Assembly (NCBI GenBank): GCA_031269595.1
Contig: JAISYX010000021.1
Coordinates: 1 to 61,658, forward strand
DNA length: 61,658 nucleotides
Reading direction: 5' to 3'
DNA from: Oscillospiraceae bacterium
GTDB taxonomy: Bacteria; Bacillota; Clostridia; Oscillospirales; Acutalibacteraceae
Shown here: one piece after another, positions 61,552-61,658 of the stretch
How the letters are laid out: each line of letters starts with the position of its first letter
Numbering within the stretch: position 1 is the stretch's first letter
Position numbers and translations under genes: made by a program
Notes under the pieces: model-generated
The model's database searches: none
Seen by the model: only the letters and a program-made list of their open reading frames with translations
What the model was told of the DNA's origin: nothing

Positions 61552-61658
61552 TTAAACCTTCCTCTTCCTCCTACGAACAACAATAGTAAGAACAAGAACT
61601 CCAGAAATCAGCAGAAGAGCTGCGGCAATGAGGTATCCGTTGATAGAATCGCCAGTTT
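61552..61658 (-). CDS. C-terminal tail of another TGD-anchored surface protein (rest beyond the window)
   Basis: The minus-strand frame from the window edge reads TGDSINGYLIAAALLL, a membrane helix continuing to VLTIVV, then RRRKRKV and a TAA at 61552. This is the same TGD + helix + basic tail seen in the three complete surface proteins. It is the end of a gene that begins beyond 61658, upstream of and in the same direction as the giant adhesin gene. Confidence 0.75.
   Translation of the reverse strand, partial: TGDSINGYLIAAALLLISGVLVLTIVVRRRKRKV

Noticed and set aside
1-61658. Sortase gene for the TGD-tailed proteins
   Set aside because: No protein with a sortase TLxTC-type active site is encoded here; the YkuD L,D-transpeptidase at 38325 is a different enzyme.

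Overview
The window looks like a chromosomal segment of an anaerobic, Gram-positive Clostridia-type bacterium (Oscillospiraceae or a related Eubacteriales lineage; species not determinable from sequence alone). Reasons: strong AGGAGG-type ribosome binding sites, TTGACA-17-TATAAT promoters, single-gene homologues of Firmicutes type (HisZ with short HisG, YsxC, DUF1292, TrmL), AdhE with a Rex-type operator, PduL, and very large secreted proteins that end in a wall-sorting-like tail. No tRNA, rRNA operon, prophage, CRISPR array or transposase gene was seen.

Layout. 1-2735: hisZ-hisG followed by two tandem lipoprotein genes that were duplicated together with the 3' end of hisG. 2986-8886: a 1966-residue MBG-repeat surface protein. 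9406-13467: tyrS and an AIM24 gene surrounded by three small zinc-ribbon proteins. 13584-17770: adhE, an APH-fold kinase, a lipoprotein and a duplicated tail of the kinase gene, again a 3'-end duplication beside a lipoprotein. 18274-25197: lgt, folD, an Eis-like acetyltransferase, small membrane and zinc proteins and a MarR regulator, with four copies of a 78-bp palindromic repeat and one 176-bp nested palindrome. 25310-28955: a heterodimeric ABC exporter with a possible leader attenuator. 29254-33759: a GH18 protein, a two-gene cassette behind a doubly operated promoter, a PIN-domain toxin-antitoxin pair and a DUF6273 protein. 34083-37101: lon-ysxC. 37214-37500: a compact convergent locus that looks like a type I toxin-antitoxin module. 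37727-44529: pduL, an L,D-transpeptidase, a wall-anchored protein, DUF1292, a structured RNA (possibly 6S), trmL and a secreted esterase-like protein. 44587-46472: an MvaI/BcnI-type restriction-modification system with a controller gene. 46667-48235: catalase. 48289-61134: one gene for a 4281-residue adhesin (LRR, possible thioester domain, 26 CnaB/SpaA-type domains). 61552-61658: the C-terminal tail of another anchored protein.

How parts fit together. Lgt and several lipoproteins share the window. Four surface proteins (three complete, one partial) end in a similar TGD + membrane helix + basic tail, and the three complete ones carry GKGxxTGD, suggesting they are handled by one anchoring enzyme encoded elsewhere. 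AdhE and PduL belong to acetyl-CoA to ethanol/acetate fermentation. Accessory and defence elements (restriction-modification, PIN pair, type I module, MarR-ABC exporter, repeats) are scattered between housekeeping genes.

The most notable candidates are the undescribed-looking type I toxin locus at 37.2-37.5 kb, a family of four structured repeats (17.9, 37.65, 42.2 and 42.3 kb) with a covarying terminal hairpin, the CCGTTTACGG-operator cassette at 31.3 kb, and the repeated pattern of gene-tail duplication next to lipoprotein genes.
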